From NCBI RefSeq assembly GCF_016741875.1, contig NZ_JAERRF010000007.1:372001-436000 (forward strand): a stretch of DNA of 64,000 nucleotides. The letters are read 5' to 3'. This document shows positions 1-10,833 of the stretch, piece after piece. The notes beneath the pieces are model-generated. The model did not search any database. It had not been told where the DNA came from and saw only the letters and a list, made by a program, of their open reading frames with translations. A program made the translations under genes and the position numbers. Positions within the stretch are counted from its first letter, which is position 1, and each line of letters begins with the position of its first letter. The DNA comes from Streptomyces coffeae. GTDB taxonomy: Bacteria > Actinomycetota > Actinomycetes > Streptomycetales > Streptomycetaceae.

Positions 1-3000
1 CCCCGGTGGGCGGAACTGCCGGTGCAGTACGCGGACTACGCGGTGTGGCAGCGGGAGATGCTCGGAGACCTGGACGATCCGGACAGCGTCCTGTCGACCC
101 AGGCGGCGTACTGGCGCGAGGAGCTCGCCGGGGTCTCCACGCCGCTTCCGCTCCCCTTGGACCGGCCCCGGCCCGAGGTGGCGAGCCACCGCGGCGGATC
201 CGTCCCGCTCGTCCTGCCGAGCGAGATCCGGGCACGCGTCGAGGAGTTGGCCCGCGCCCGCGGCATGACGGTGTCGATGATGTTCCAGGCGGCGCTGACG
301 GTGCTGCTGCACCGGCTGGACGGCGGTGACGACGTGACGGTCGGCTCACCGATCGCCGGCCGCACCGACGACGCGCTGCACGACCTGGTGGGATTCTTCG
401 TCAACTCGTGGGTGCTGCGCGTCCAGGTGTCCGCGGAAGCGTCGTTCGCGTCCGTGCTCGACCAGGTGCGGAGCAAGGCGCTCGCGGCGTACGAGAACCA
501 GGACGTCCCCTTCGAGCGGCTCCTCGAACTGCTGCGGCCGGAGCGGTCCACCGCCCACCACCCGCTGTTCCAGACCGTGCTGGCCTGGCAGAACAACACG
601 CCGCCGGAGCTGGAGATACCCGGTGTGACGGTGTCGATGGAGCCCATCCCGACCGGCACCGCGAAGTTCGACCTGTTCTTCAACATGGCGCCGGACGAGT
701 CCGACGGGTCGGTGACGGGCGAGATCGAGTACGCCACCGACCTGTTCGACCGCTCGACCGTGGAGGAGATCGCCGCCCGGTTCGTACGGGTGGTGGAACA
801 GGTGGTCGCCGACCCGGAGATCAGCGTCGGCGCAGTCGACGTACCGGCCGTCGGCGGCGGGGAGCACACCACCACGGACGACGAGGCCCCCGCGCCCGAC
901 GCCGCGCGCCGCCCGCTCGACGCGGCGGAGCGCCACACGATCCTCGTCGAGTGGAACGACACCGCGCGCGAGGTGCCCTGTCCCGGGCCGATCCATGTGC
1001 TGTTCGAGGAGCAGGCCGCCCTGCGCCCGGACGCGATCGCGGTGCGCTGGACCGACGGCACCATGACCTACCGCGAGCTGAACCAGCGGGCGAACCGGAT
1101 CGCCTGGGACCTCAAGGAACACGGCGTCGGCCCGGAGACGGTGGTCGGCATCGGCATCCGGCGCGGCCCGGTCATGGTCGCGGCGGTGTTCGGCGTGCTC
1201 AAGGCGGGCGGCGCCTATCTGCCGCTCGAACCGTCGTCCCCCGCCGAGCGCGTCGCCGGCATGCTCGCCGACACCGGGGCGGACACCGTGCTGACCACGG
1301 CGGACACCGAACCCCTGGCCCTCCCCGACGGTGTCACCCGCGTCGAGGTCGCCGGTGAGCAGGACCCGCCGCCCAACGCCGCCGAGGGCGATCCGGAGCC
1401 GTCCGCCGGGCCGGACACCACCGCGTACGTCATCTTCACCTCCGGCAGCACCGGTAAGCCCAAGGGCGTGGTGATGACCCACCGGCCGCTGCACAACCTG
1501 CTCAACTGGTGCTTCCGCACCTTCGGCTTCGGCCCCGACGACACCGGCCTGTGCCTCACCTCGCTGGGCTTCGACCTGTCGGTCTTCGACATCTTCGGCC
1601 TCCTGGGCTGCGGCGGCTCGCTGTACGTCGCCGACGAGGCCCAGCAGCGCGATCCCGCCCTCCTGCTCAACCTGCTGCTCACCGAGCCGATCACCTTCTG
1701 GAACTCGGTGCCGACCACGCTCAACCAGTTGCCGCCCCTGCTGTCCCGGAAGGACACCTGGGAGGGGACCGACAGGCTGCGCCTGGTGTTCCTGTCCGGC
1801 GACTACACCCCGCTGCCCCTTCCGGATGAGATCCGCGCGGTGTTCGACCGCGCCGAGATCGTCAGCCTCGGCGGGGCGACCGAGGCCACGGTGTGGTCCA
1901 ACTACTTCCGCGTACGCGAGATCGACCCGGCCTGGCGCAGCATTCCCTACGGCCGGCCCATCGACAACGCGCGCTACTACATCCTCGACGACAGCATGCA
2001 GCCGTGCCCGGTCGGCATCGAAGGCGACCTCTACATCGGCGGGGACGTGCTGTGCGCCGGATACGCCAACCGCCCGGAACTGACCGCGGAACGCTTCCTC
2101 CGCGATCCGTATCCCCACCGGGACGGCGACCGCCTCTACTGGACCGGCGACCGGGCCAGCTTCTACCCCGACGGGAACATCTGTTTCCAGGGCCGCGCCG
2201 ACAACCAGGTGAAACTGCGCGGCTTCCGCGTCGAACCCGGCGAGATCGAAGCCACCCTGGTCCGCCACCCCGCCGTCCGCCAGGCCATCGTCACCCTGCG
2301 CGAGGACCGGCCCGGCGACAAGCGGCTGGCCGCCTACATCGTCGCGGACACCGGCGCCCTGGACACCGCGGGCGGGGCACAGGAGCAGATCGAGGAGTGG
2401 CACGAGGTCTACGACCAGGGGTACGCCGACGAACCCGACGTGCCGTTCGGCGAGGACTTCACCGGCTGGAACAGCGCCTTCACCGGCGACCGGATCCCGA
2501 TCGAGGAGATGCGCGCCTGGCGGGACGCCGCGGTGCGCCGCGTCCTCGACCAGTCGCCCCGGTGTGTCCTCGAACTCGGCGTCGGCTCCGGCCTGTTGCT
2601 CGCCCATCTGGCGGGCCGGGTGGAGCGGTACTGGGCCACCGACTTCTCCGCGGCGGTCGTCGAGCGGCTGCGCCGTCAGGTGGCACGGGCCGGCCTGGCC
2701 GACCGCGTCGAGCTGCGCTGCCAGGCCGCCCACGACACATCCGGCCTGCCCCGGGGCGAGTTCGACACCGTGCTGCTCAACTCGGTGGTGCAGTACTTCC
2801 CGAACGAGCACTACCTCCGCCAGGTCCTGGACGCCGCGTGGGACATGCTCGCGCCGGGCGGCCGGATCGTCCTCGGCGACGTCCGCCGGGCCGCCTCCCT
2901 GCCGGTGCTGCAGGTCGCCGTCCAGCGGGCCAGGCACCCGGAGGCCACACCGGAGGTGCTGCACAGCGCCGTGGACCAGGCCGTACTGCTGGAGAAGGAA

Positions 3001-6000
3001 CTCGTCGTCGACCCCGAGTGGTTCCTGCGCTGGGCCGACCACGCCGGCGGGGCCGCCGTCGACGTCCGGGTCAAGGACGGCGACGCGCACAACGAACTCA
3101 CCGGACACCGCTATGAGATCGTGCTGCACAAGCCGGGCGGCACACAGCCGGCGCGGTCCGTGGCCGGTGTTCCCGCCCTGGCCTGGGACGGTGATCTCGA
3201 CCGCCTGGCCGCGCGGGTGGGCGGACAGGACGCGGCGGTCGTCCGCGTCACCGGTGTGCCGAACGCCCGCCTGACCGACGAGATCGCCGCCGCCCGGGAG
3301 CTCGGCGAGGAGCAGCCCGGCACCTTGGTGCCACCAGCCCTCGATCCGCCCGTGATCCACGCCTGGGCCGAACGGCACAACTGGGACGCGCTCGTGACGC
3401 TGTCAGCCACCGCGGTCGACGGGGTGGACGTGCTCGTCTTCCGGGACGGCCCGGCGGCCGGCCGGACCCTGAGCGGGGTGTACCTGCCCGGCCGGGGTGA
3501 CCGGGCGCCGGTCAACAACCCGGCCGTCGCGAACGGGATAGCCGCGCTGCTGCCCGCCCTCCGCGCGCACCTGCGGGAGAGCCTGCCCGCGTACATGGTG
3601 CCCGCCGCGATCGTGCCGATCGCCGGGGTGCCGCTGACCGACAACGGCAAGCCGGACCGACGCGCGCTGCCCGTGCCCGACTACGCCGCCGGCAGCGGCG
3701 GACGGGTCCCGTCGACGCCGGAGGAGGAGTCGCTGTGCACGCTGTTCGCCGCCGTGCTCGGCGTCGACCGGGTCGGCGCCGACGACAACTTCTTCTCCAT
3801 CGGCGGGCATTCGCTGCTGGCCACCAAGCTGGTCAGCCGCATCCGCGCGGTGCACGGTGTGGAGATCCCGATCCGCCTGGTGTTCCAGGCCTCCACCCCC
3901 GCCGAGCTGGCGGTCCACCTGACCACCGCGACCGCCGTCCGGCCGCCGCTGGTCCCCCAGACCAGGCCGGAGCGGCTGCCGGTCTCCTTCGCACAGCGGC
4001 GGCTGTGGTTCATCCAGCGGCTCGAAGGGCCGTCGGCCACCTACAACGTCCCGCTGGGCCTGCGGATGCGCGGCGACCTCGACGCGGCGGCCCTCCGCGA
4101 GGCCATGGACGACGTCGTGGAGCGGCACGAGTCGCTGCGCACGGTCTTCGGCGAGGACGCCGGGCAGCCGTACCAACGAGTCCTCGCGCCGGGCGAGGTC
4201 GAAGTGGGGTGGGAGGAACGCGAGGTCACCGAGGCCGAACTGCCGGCCGCGCTGCGCGATGCGGCCCGCCGCCCCTTCGACCTGGCGAACGAGATCCCCA
4301 TCCGTGCGTGGCTGTTCCGGCTCGGCGCCCATGAGTGGATGTTCCTGATCAGCGCGCACCACATCGCCGCGGACGGATGGTCGGCGCGCCCGCTCGCCTC
4401 GGACCTCGCCACGGCCTACGAGGCCCGGTGCGCGGGCGGGCGGCCGGAGTGGAAGCCGCTGCCGGTGCAGTACGCGGACTACACCCTGTGGCAGCGTGAT
4501 CTGCTCGGGGACAGCGACGACCCGGACAGCGTGTACCGGCGCCAGCTGGACTACTGGACCACCCAGCTGACGGACCTGCCGGCCACCATCGACCTGCCCA
4601 CCGACCGGGCGCGGCCCGCCGTGGCGTCCTACGAGGGCGACGCGGTCTTCATCGACATCGACGAGCAACTCACGGGCAGCATAAGGTCGTTGGCGCGGGA
4701 GACCGGTGCCACCGTGTCGATGGTGCTCCAGGCGGGGCTGGCCGCGATCCTCACCCGGCTGGGCGCGGGTACCGATGTGCCGCTCGGTGCCCCGATCGCG
4801 GGCCGCACGGACGATGCGCTGGCCGGCCTGGTGGGCTTCTTCGTCAACACCTGGGTGCTGCGGGCCGACACCTCCGGCGACCCCACCTTCGCCGACCTCG
4901 TCGGCCGGGTGCGGCAGCGGAGCCTGGCCGCCTACGACAACCAGGACGTCCCCTTCGAGCACCTGGTCGAGGTCCTGAACCCGGTGCGCTCGCCCGCCCA
5001 CCACCCGCTGTTCCAGGTGCACCTCGCGCTCCAGAACAACACCCCGGGAAACTACTCCCTGCCGGGCCTGACGCTCTCCGAGGAGATCTTCAGCGCGGGT
5101 GTCTCACGCTTCGACCTGTTCCTCAGCCTCACCGAACACGAGGGGGACCGGCCGCACATCTCCGGCTTCGCCGAGTACGCGACCGAGCTCTTCGACGCGG
5201 GCACGATCACCGCACTGCTCGACCGCTGGACGCACTTCCTGCGGCAGGCGGTCGCCGCGCCGGACACGCCCATCGGGGCGGTGGACATCCTCATGGGCGG
5301 CGAGTCCGCGACGCTGGCCCGGTGGGGCGGCTGCGGCCGCGCGGAGCGGCTCGAGGCCGGAACCGTCCACCAGCGGTTCTCCGCCGTCGCCGCCGCCGAC
5401 CCGGACGCCACCGCGCTGATCTCCGCCGACGGCTCGGAACGCTGGACCTACGCCGAGCTGGACCGCTGGTCCAACCGCATCGCCCACCACCTGTGCGAGC
5501 GCGGTGCCCGCCCGAACGGCCGCGTGGCGGTGCGGCTCGACCGCTCGCCGCTGATGGTCGCCGCCCTCCTCGCGGTCCTGAAGGCGGGAGCGGCATTTGT
5601 GCCCGTCGACCCCTGCTACCCCGCCGACCGCGTCGACTTCATGCTCGCGGACGCCGCGCCCGACGTCGTCGTGGACCACACCCTCGCCGACACCGACCTG
5701 TCCGGTCACCCGGATTCCGCGCCCGAGATCAAGGGAGTCGGGGAGCAGAGCGGCGCGTATGTGATGTTCACGTCCGGCTCCACCGGCCGCCCCAAGGGCG
5801 TCGAGGTGACCCACCGCAACGTCGTGGACTTCGTACTCGACACGTGCTGGGCGGGCGCCGCGCACCGCCGTGTGCTGTTCCACACCACGTTCACCTTCGA
5901 CCCGCTGAACTACGAGCTGTGGGTGCCCCTGTTCAGCGGCGGCGCGGCGGTGCTGGCCCCCGCGGGCAGGCTGGACACCGCCGAGCTCGCCGGCGTCATC

Positions 6001-8988
6001 GCCGACCGCAAGGTGACCGGCCTGTGGCTGACCACCGGGCTGTTCGTCGTGATGGCCGAGCAGCACCCGGAGTGCTTCGCCGACGTCGCCGAGGTGTGGA
6101 CCGGCGGCGAGGTGCTGCCGCCGTCGGCGGTCCGCAAGGTCCTGGCCGCCTGCCCCAGCCTCGCCGTGGTCAACGCGTACGGCCCGACGGAGGCCACCAC
6201 CTTCGTCTCCGGCCACCGGATCGCCTCACTGGCGGAGTGCACCGACCCGCTGCCCATCGGCGGCCCTTTGCAGAGCACCGAGTTCCGGGTGCTCGACGCC
6301 GCCCTGCGGCCCGTGCCGTCCGGTGTCGCCGGGGAGCTGTACATCGGGGGCGAGGGCGTGGCGCGCGGGTATGTCAACCGACCGCTGCTGACCGCCGAGC
6401 GGTTCGTCGCCGACCCGTACGGGGCGCCGGGCGCGCGTATGTACCGCACCGGCGACCTGGTGCGCTGGAACACCGCCGGGCACCTGATGTTCCTCGGCCG
6501 GGTGGACGACCAGGTGAAGCTGCGCGGTTTCCGCGTCGAGCCGGGGGAGATCGCCACGGCGCTGCGCAGGCGCGAAGGCGTGGTGCAGGCGGTCGTGACC
6601 GTCCGCGAAGACCGCCTGGGCGAACGGCGTCTGGTGGCGTACGTGGTGCCCGACGCGTCGGTCGACTCCGACCACGAGGCCGTGCAGCACCTCGGCGAGT
6701 GGCAGGAGATCTACGACTCCATGTACGGCGAGGCCGAGGTGGGCCTGGACGGGGTCGGCGAGGACTTCACCGGCTGGAACAGCTCCTACACCGGTCAGCC
6801 CATCCCGCTGCCGGAGATGCGGGCGTGGCGCGACGCCGCGGTGGGCCGGGTGCGCGCCCTGCGGCCGCGGCGCGTGCTGGAGATCGGCGTCGGATCCGGC
6901 CTGCTCATGGGGCCGCTCGCGCCCGAGGCGGAGGAGTACTGGGGCACCGACTTCTGTGTCCCGGTGGTCGAGCGGCTGCGCGCCCAGGTCGCCGCCGAGC
7001 CCCGGCTCGCGGAGAAGGTGACGCTGCGCGTCCAGGGCGCCGACGAGGCCGGTGACCTTCCCGCCGGGCACTTCGACACGGTGATCCTCAACTCGGTGGT
7101 GCAGTACTTCCCGGACGCCGGCTATCTCGAGCGGGTGCTGGACGTCGCGATGCGCAGCCTGGCCCCGGGCGGGCGGATCGTGGTCGGCGATGTCCGCAGC
7201 CACCACACACTGCGGGCGTTCACCGAGGCCGTCCACCGCGCGCGGCGCCCGGAGAACCGGGCGGCCGCCGTACAGGCCGCGGTCGAGCGCGCGGTCCTGG
7301 ACGAGAAGGAACTGGTCATCGCCCCGGACTTCTTCGTGCGGTGGGCCGAGGCACACCCTGACGTCGCCGCCACCGACGTCCGGCTCAAGCAGGGCACCGC
7401 GCACAACGAACTGACCCGCCACCGATACGAGGTGGTGCTCCACAAGGGCCCCGTCCAGGCCCTCGACCTCGCCGCCCTGCCGATGGAAACCTGGGGCGAC
7501 GATGTCCATGAACTGGAGGGCGTGGCGGGAGCGTTGGCCCGGCACGGCGGGAAGATCCGCCTGACCGGGGTGCCGAACGCCCGGCTGGCCACCGAGAAGG
7601 GCGAATGGGGCGGCCAGATCGACGACCGCACCGCACTCGACCCGGCCGACCTGGAGGCATGGGGCGCCGAGCGGGGCTACGCGGTGTACTGCACCTGGTC
7701 GGCGGAGTCACCGGACTGCTTCGAGGCGGTCGTGGTGCCCGACGTGGACGCCACCGCCTGCGACGGAATCTACCGCCCCACCCGTGGCCGCACCGGGCGG
7801 CTGGTGAACTCGCCCGCGCTGTCCCGCGGCGCGTCCCGGCTGCCGTCGCGCTTGCGCGAGCAACTGGCCCGGGAGCTGCCCGACTTCATGATGCCGAGCG
7901 AGATCGTCCTGCTCACCGAGCTGCCCCTCAACGACCACGGAAAGGTGGACCGCGCCGCGCTGCCCGACCCCGACCCGAGCGGTGGCGCCTACCGCGCCCC
8001 GCGCACCTCGCGAGAGAAGGCCCTCGTCGGCCTGTTCGCCCAGGTGCTGGGCCTGGACCGGGTCGGGATCGACGACGACTTCTTCGCCTGCGGCGGCCAC
8101 TCGCTGCGGGTGACCCGTCTTGTCTGGCAGATCCGCGAGACGATGGGCATCGACGCGCCCATCAGGACGGTGTTCCAGTATCCGACGGTGGCCGAGCTCG
8201 CCGAGCAGCTGTCCATGGACACGGAGGTGACGACCTTCGAGGACCCGTTCGCCGTCGTCCTGCCGATCCGCACCGAGGGAGAGAACCCCCCGCTGTGGTG
8301 GCTGCACCCCGGCGGCGGCCTGAGCTGGCCGTACATGAGCTTCGCCCGGCACATCGACGCGTCGTGGCCGCTCTACGGCATCCAGGCGCGGGGCTTCGAC
8401 CGGGTCACCCCGCCGTCGTCCTCCATCGAGGAGATGATCGACGACTATGTGGGCCAGGTGCTCGAGGTCCAGCCGGAGGGCCCGTACCACGTGCTGGGCT
8501 GGTCGTTCGGCGGCACCCTCGCCCAGGCGGTGGCCGCGGAGCTCCAGCGCCGCGGGCACGAGGTGGCGCTCCTCGCGATCCTCGACGCCGCGCCAGCCAA
8601 CTACTTCTCCGGCCTGGAGACGTTCAACGAGGACATGATCCGCCCCTTCCTCGCCGCCTACATGGAGCACCTCCAGGGGATGGAGGGCTATGAGTTCCTC
8701 GTCGAAACCGCTTCGTCGATCTTCGTGAAGCACATCGAGCAGATGCAGCGCTACACCTCGCCGCGGTACCGCGGCGACGTCGTGTTCTTCAATGCGCTCC
8801 TCGATCTGGACACGCGTGACCTGCGCCAACTCGACGAGGAGATGGACGCGCGGTGGCACCGCTACATCGACGGGCCGGTGCACCGCGTGGACGTGGCCTG
8901 CGCGCACAACGAGATGTACTGGCCGCGGAACGCCGCCGAGGTCAGCCGTGTGATCAACCGGATGCTCCGGGAGCTGCGACGCCCGTGA
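1..8988 (+). CDS. NRPS, 5'-truncated by the window: [C]-A-MT-PCP-C-A-MT-PCP-TE (predicted N-Me-Cys, N-Me-Val, release)
   Basis: The reading frame is open from base 1, so the gene starts upstream. Approximate order: partial condensation domain (to 870), adenylation with ATP motif [11 protein letters not shown] (980-2340), an inserted methyltransferase with SAM motif LELGVGSGL (2400-3140), A10 motif [10 protein letters not shown] (3640), PCP with Ser at 3811, condensation domain with HHIAADG (3970-5300), second adenylation (5360-6670), second methyltransferase (6690-7450), PCP with Ser at 8101, and a thioesterase with GWSFGG (nucleophile near 8503) and a late His. My hand-read specificity residues are D-L-F-N-F-S-L-V-W (close to the cysteine code) and D-P-Y-W-W-G-A-T-F (valine-like). 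N-methyltransferase insertion between A8 and A10 is established for N-methylated residues. N-Me-Cys then N-Me-Val then TE matches the end of triostin/echinomycin synthetases. The product assignment is inference. Confidence 0.93.
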   Translation, partial: PRWAELPVQYADYAVWQREMLGDLDDPDSVLSTQAAYWREELAGVSTPLPLPLDRPRPEVASHRGGSVPLVLPSEIRARVEELARARGMTVSMMFQAALTVLLHRLDGGDDVTVGSPIAGRTDDALHDLVGFFVNSWVLRVQVSAEASFASVLDQVRSKALAAYENQDVPFERLLELLRPERSTAHHPLFQTVLAWQNNTPPELEIPGVTVSMEPIPTGTAKFDLFFNMAPDESDGSVTGEIEYATDLFDRSTVEEIAARFVRVVEQVVADPEISVGAVDVPAVGGGEHTTTDDEAPAPDAARRPLDAAERHTILVEWNDTAREVPCPGPIHVLFEEQAALRPDAIAVRWTDGTMTYRELNQRANRIAWDLKEHGVGPETVVGIGIRRGPVMVAAVFGVLKAGGAYLPLEPSSPAERVAGMLADTGADTVLTTADTEPLALPDGVTRVEVAGEQDPPPNAAEGDPEPSAGPDTTAYVIFTSGSTGKPKGVVMTHRPLHNLLNWCFRTFGFGPDDTGLCLTSLGFDLSVFDIFGLLGCGGSLYVADEAQQRDPALLLNLLLTEPITFWNSVPTTLNQLPPLLSRKDTWEGTDRLRLVFLSGDYTPLPLPDEIRAVFDRAEIVSLGGATEATVWSNYFRVREIDPAWRSIPYGRPIDNARYYILDDSMQPCPVGIEGDLYIGGDVLCAGYANRPELTAERFLRDPYPHRDGDRLYWTGDRASFYPDGNICFQGRADNQVKLRGFRVEPGEIEATLVRHPAVRQAIVTLREDRPGDKRLAAYIVADTGALDTAGGAQEQIEEWHEVYDQGYADEPDVPFGEDFTGWNSAFTGDRIPIEEMRAWRDAAVRRVLDQSPRCVLELGVGSGLLLAHLAGRVERYWATDFSAAVVERLRRQVARAGLADRVELRCQAAHDTSGLPRGEFDTVLLNSVVQYFPNEHYLRQVLDAAWDMLAPGGRIVLGDVRRAASLPVLQVAVQRARHPEATPEVLHSAVDQAVLLEKELVVDPEWFLRWADHAGGAAVDVRVKDGDAHNELTGHRYEIVLHKPGGTQPARSVAGVPALAWDGDLDRLAARVGGQDAAVVRVTGVPNARLTDEIAAARELGEEQPGTLVPPALDPPVIHAWAERHNWDALVTLSATAVDGVDVLVFRDGPAAGRTLSGVYLPGRGDRAPVNNPAVANGIAALLPALRAHLRESLPAYMVPAAIVPIAGVPLTDNGKPDRRALPVPDYAAGSGGRVPSTPEEESLCTLFAAVLGVDRVGADDNFFSIGGHSLLATKLVSRIRAVHGVEIPIRLVFQASTPAELAVHLTTATAVRPPLVPQTRPERLPVSFAQRRLWFIQRLEGPSATYNVPLGLRMRGDLDAAALREAMDDVVERHESLRTVFGEDAGQPYQRVLAPGEVEVGWEEREVTEAELPAALRDAARRPFDLANEIPIRAWLFRLGAHEWMFLISAHHIAADGWSARPLASDLATAYEARCAGGRPEWKPLPVQYADYTLWQRDLLGDSDDPDSVYRRQLDYWTTQLTDLPATIDLPTDRARPAVASYEGDAVFIDIDEQLTGSIRSLARETGATVSMVLQAGLAAILTRLGAGTDVPLGAPIAGRTDDALAGLVGFFVNTWVLRADTSGDPTFADLVGRVRQRSLAAYDNQDVPFEHLVEVLNPVRSPAHHPLFQVHLALQNNTPGNYSLPGLTLSEEIFSAGVSRFDLFLSLTEHEGDRPHISGFAEYATELFDAGTITALLDRWTHFLRQAVAAPDTPIGAVDILMGGESATLARWGGCGRAERLEAGTVHQRFSAVAAADPDATALISADGSERWTYAELDRWSNRIAHHLCERGARPNGRVAVRLDRSPLMVAALLAVLKAGAAFVPVDPCYPADRVDFMLADAAPDVVVDHTLADTDLSGHPDSAPEIKGVGEQSGAYVMFTSGSTGRPKGVEVTHRNVVDFVLDTCWAGAAHRRVLFHTTFTFDPLNYELWVPLFSGGAAVLAPAGRLDTAELAGVIADRKVTGLWLTTGLFVVMAEQHPECFADVAEVWTGGEVLPPSAVRKVLAACPSLAVVNAYGPTEATTFVSGHRIASLAECTDPLPIGGPLQSTEFRVLDAALRPVPSGVAGELYIGGEGVARGYVNRPLLTAERFVADPYGAPGARMYRTGDLVRWNTAGHLMFLGRVDDQVKLRGFRVEPGEIATALRRREGVVQAVVTVREDRLGERRLVAYVVPDASVDSDHEAVQHLGEWQEIYDSMYGEAEVGLDGVGEDFTGWNSSYTGQPIPLPEMRAWRDAAVGRVRALRPRRVLEIGVGSGLLMGPLAPEAEEYWGTDFCVPVVERLRAQVAAEPRLAEKVTLRVQGADEAGDLPAGHFDTVILNSVVQYFPDAGYLERVLDVAMRSLAPGGRIVVGDVRSHHTLRAFTEAVHRARRPENRAAAVQAAVERAVLDEKELVIAPDFFVRWAEAHPDVAATDVRLKQGTAHNELTRHRYEVVLHKGPVQALDLAALPMETWGDDVHELEGVAGALARHGGKIRLTGVPNARLATEKGEWGGQIDDRTALDPADLEAWGAERGYAVYCTWSAESPDCFEAVVVPDVDATACDGIYRPTRGRTGRLVNSPALSRGASRLPSRLREQLARELPDFMMPSEIVLLTELPLNDHGKVDRAALPDPDPSGGAYRAPRTSREKALVGLFAQVLGLDRVGIDDDFFACGGHSLRVTRLVWQIRETMGIDAPIRTVFQYPTVAELAEQLSMDTEVTTFEDPFAVVLPIRTEGENPPLWWLHPGGGLSWPYMSFARHIDASWPLYGIQARGFDRVTPPSSSIEEMIDDYVGQVLEVQPEGPYHVLGWSFGGTLAQAVAAELQRRGHEVALLAILDAAPANYFSGLETFNEDMIRPFLAAYMEHLQGMEGYEFLVETASSIFVKHIEQMQRYTSPRYRGDVVFFNALLDLDTRDLRQLDEEMDARWHRYIDGPVHRVDVACAHNEMYWPRNAAEVSRVINRMLRELRRP

Positions 8989-9022
8989 GGCACCGACCGA
9001 CAAGAAGGGATGGAGGAGCCGC

Positions 9023-9235
9023 ATGAGCACCAATCCGTTCGATGACGAGGACGGCCGGTTCCATGTGCTGGTCAACGACGAGGACCAGCACTCGCTCTGG
9101 CCCGCGTTCGCCGAGATCCCCGCCGGCTGGCGCACGGTCTTCGGTCCGGCCGGACGGGCGGAGAGCCTGGCGTATGTGGAGGAGAACTGGACCGATATGC
9201 GTCCCCGAAGCCTCCAGCAGGCCATGGACGCGTGA
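9023..9235 (+). CDS. MbtH-like NRPS accessory protein
   Basis: A 70-residue protein starting [11 protein letters not shown] with the MbtH hallmarks: an N-terminal NPFDD motif, the central SLWP, the G-W-x-x-V segment, and the late [11 protein letters not shown] stretch. MbtH proteins bind adenylation domains and are needed for their solubility or activity. It follows the NRPS stop by 34 nt on the same strand, with AAGAAGGGATGGAGGAGCC upstream as ribosome binding site, so it is almost certainly co-transcribed with and serves this synthetase. The length is normal for the family. Confidence 0.95.
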   Translation: MSTNPFDDEDGRFHVLVNDEDQHSLWPAFAEIPAGWRTVFGPAGRAESLAYVEENWTDMRPRSLQQAMDA

Positions 9236-9320
9236 GACCGACGGGGGAACGACGCCCACAACACCTTGGAGGGACTCATCGCGAGAGCCGTAGGGACTAC
9301 GCGTAAGCGCCGAACTGGGG

Positions 9321-9833
9321 GTGGAGTTACCTGTGGGAGCTCGGAGCGACGTCATCTTCGTCCGGTGGCCCGTGCAAATGGACCTGAGGAGCCGATGTCG
9401 TAGGGAAGGAGTACCGCGATTACTCGTCGTCGAGGGAGGTGCGCAGCCGCCGGTGAGCATTGACCCGGTCGAGGACTGGGTCCGGCCACCGATCTCCCGC
9501 GACGACCTGGAGGCTCGGGTCAGAGCCTTACAGAACCGGTTCAACAGTCGTAGGATACCGACCCTCGACTCGGCAGGAAATCTGAGATTCGGCCGTCACT
9601 CGATCACCATCTCCACCACCCAGACCGAGCTCATGAAGCTGCTCATCGAGCGTTTCGACGAAGTGGTGTACCGCAATGAGTTCGTGCACTGTCTGGCCTC
9701 GCGGATGCCGACGCTGACCAGGAACTCGCTCGACCTGCACATCATGCGGCTCCGCCGCCGGCTCCTGCCGATCGATCTGTCGATCCGGACCGTGTGGGGT
9801 CGGGGGTACATGCTGGAGAAGGCGCAGGCCTGA
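9321..9833 (+). CDS. OmpR/PhoB-type winged-helix DNA-binding protein without an intact receiver
   Basis: About 170 residues from a GTG start. The C-terminal roughly 90 residues look like an OmpR/PhoB effector domain: a leading beta hairpin (LRFGRHSITISTTQTELMKLL), a recognition-helix region with SLDLHIMRLRRRL, and the closing wing VWGRGYML. The first 80 residues are too short for a receiver and show no Asp-phosphorylation pocket, although the VDPVEDW-RPP stretch resembles the end of one. It may therefore respond to protein level or a ligand rather than phosphorylation. It sits just behind the NRPS/MbtH pair, ends 22 nt from the convergent oxidoreductase gene, and is a plausible local regulator of the peptide cluster. 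The start codon is uncertain. Confidence 0.7.
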   Translation: MELPVGARSDVIFVRWPVQMDLRSRCRREGVPRLLVVEGGAQPPVSIDPVEDWVRPPISRDDLEARVRALQNRFNSRRIPTLDSAGNLRFGRHSITISTTQTELMKLLIERFDEVVYRNEFVHCLASRMPTLTRNSLDLHIMRLRRRLLPIDLSIRTVWGRGYMLEKAQA

Positions 9834-9855
9834 AGGGAACAGTCCGAGGGCGGGG

Positions 9856-10794
9856 TCAGTGCTGGATGGCGCTGAAGACCGCCGAGGCGTGCATGGCCTC
9901 GGCGGCGGCGGCACCCGCCGCGGCCGCCGAGGTGAACGACTGCTTCCACCGGGAGGCCACGTCCCCGGCCGCGTACAGGCCCGGGATGTTGGTGCACTGC
10001 GTGTCGTCGACGCTCAGGAACCCGCAGTCGTCGACGGTCAGTTTCAGCTCCTCGACGGCCTGTGCGATGACGGGTTGCTGCCGCTGTTCCGGCGTCCACA
10101 CCAGGGTGTCGCGCTCCAGGGTGCGGCCGTCGTCGAACTCGACCGCGTACAGCGATCCGTCGTGGTGGTGCAGGCGGCGGATCGTGCCCGCGACGATGTC
10201 GCCGCCCAAGCCGCGCGCGGTCGTGCGGGCTTCGTCGAGGCCGGGCATCGATTCGGGGCAGATGACGACGGTGTCCTTGCTCCACGCGCGCATCGCCACC
10301 GCCGACAGGGCGGCGAGCTGGGCGTTGTCCGTGACATGGCCCCAGCGGCGGCCGGCGTTCTCCTCGCCGAGGCAGAACGGGCAGTGGATGACGGTGCGGC
10401 CCCAGCAGGCGCGGAACCCGTCCACGTCGGCCGGGTGGACGTCGATGACACCGGTGGCGAACAGGACGGTCGAGGCCTCCAGGGTGTCCCCGTTGCCGAG
10501 GGCGACGCGGAACCGGCCGTCGTCCGCGGTGCGTACGCCGTCGACATCGGCCTCCAGGATGTCGGTGGTCGCGTACCGGGAGAGTTCCCGGAAGGCGCGG
10601 GACCGGATCTCGGCGGGAGGGACACCGTCCAGACCGATGTGCCCGTGCACGCCGCTCGACAGGTGGTTGCGCGGTGCCTGCCGGCTGTCCACGAGGACCA
10701 CGGGGTGGCGGTATCTGCTCAGGGCGAGCGCCGCGGTGAGCCCGGCGGGGCCGGCTCCCACGATGACGGTTTCGTTGCCGGAGTTCGAAGCCAT
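9856..10794 (-). CDS. Thioredoxin-reductase-like FAD dithiol oxidase (disulfide-forming)
   Basis: 312 residues. An N-terminal FAD dinucleotide-binding motif (VGAGPAGLTAALAL), a redox pair CPFC near the middle, and a C-terminal FAD motif (IPGLYAAGDVASRW) give the layout of low-molecular-weight thioredoxin reductases. A canonical NADPH-binding GxGxxA/G motif is not obvious in the middle domain. Known natural-product relatives (GliT, HlmI, DepH and the echinomycin/triostin enzyme) use a CxxC to oxidise two cysteine thiols to a disulfide with oxygen as final acceptor. Beside an NRPS predicted to install N-methyl-cysteine, formation of the disulfide cross-bridge of a quinoxaline-type dimer is the most economical role. 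A housekeeping thioredoxin reductase is less likely, since no thioredoxin gene is adjacent. Confidence 0.85.
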   Translation of the reverse strand: MASNSGNETVIVGAGPAGLTAALALSRYRHPVVLVDSRQAPRNHLSSGVHGHIGLDGVPPAEIRSRAFRELSRYATTDILEADVDGVRTADDGRFRVALGNGDTLEASTVLFATGVIDVHPADVDGFRACWGRTVIHCPFCLGEENAGRRWGHVTDNAQLAALSAVAMRAWSKDTVVICPESMPGLDEARTTARGLGGDIVAGTIRRLHHHDGSLYAVEFDDGRTLERDTLVWTPEQRQQPVIAQAVEELKLTVDDCGFLSVDDTQCTNIPGLYAAGDVASRWKQSFTSAAAAGAAAAEAMHASAVFSAIQH

Positions 10795-10833
10795 GGGTCG
10801 GTACCTTCCGAGTCCGCTGTCGCAGGGAGTCCG

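Noticed and set aside
346..3378. Minus-strand frame of 1010 codons across the NRPS
   Set aside because: It is antisense to a fully motif-supported NRPS, has no family motifs, and arises from GC-rich codon bias.
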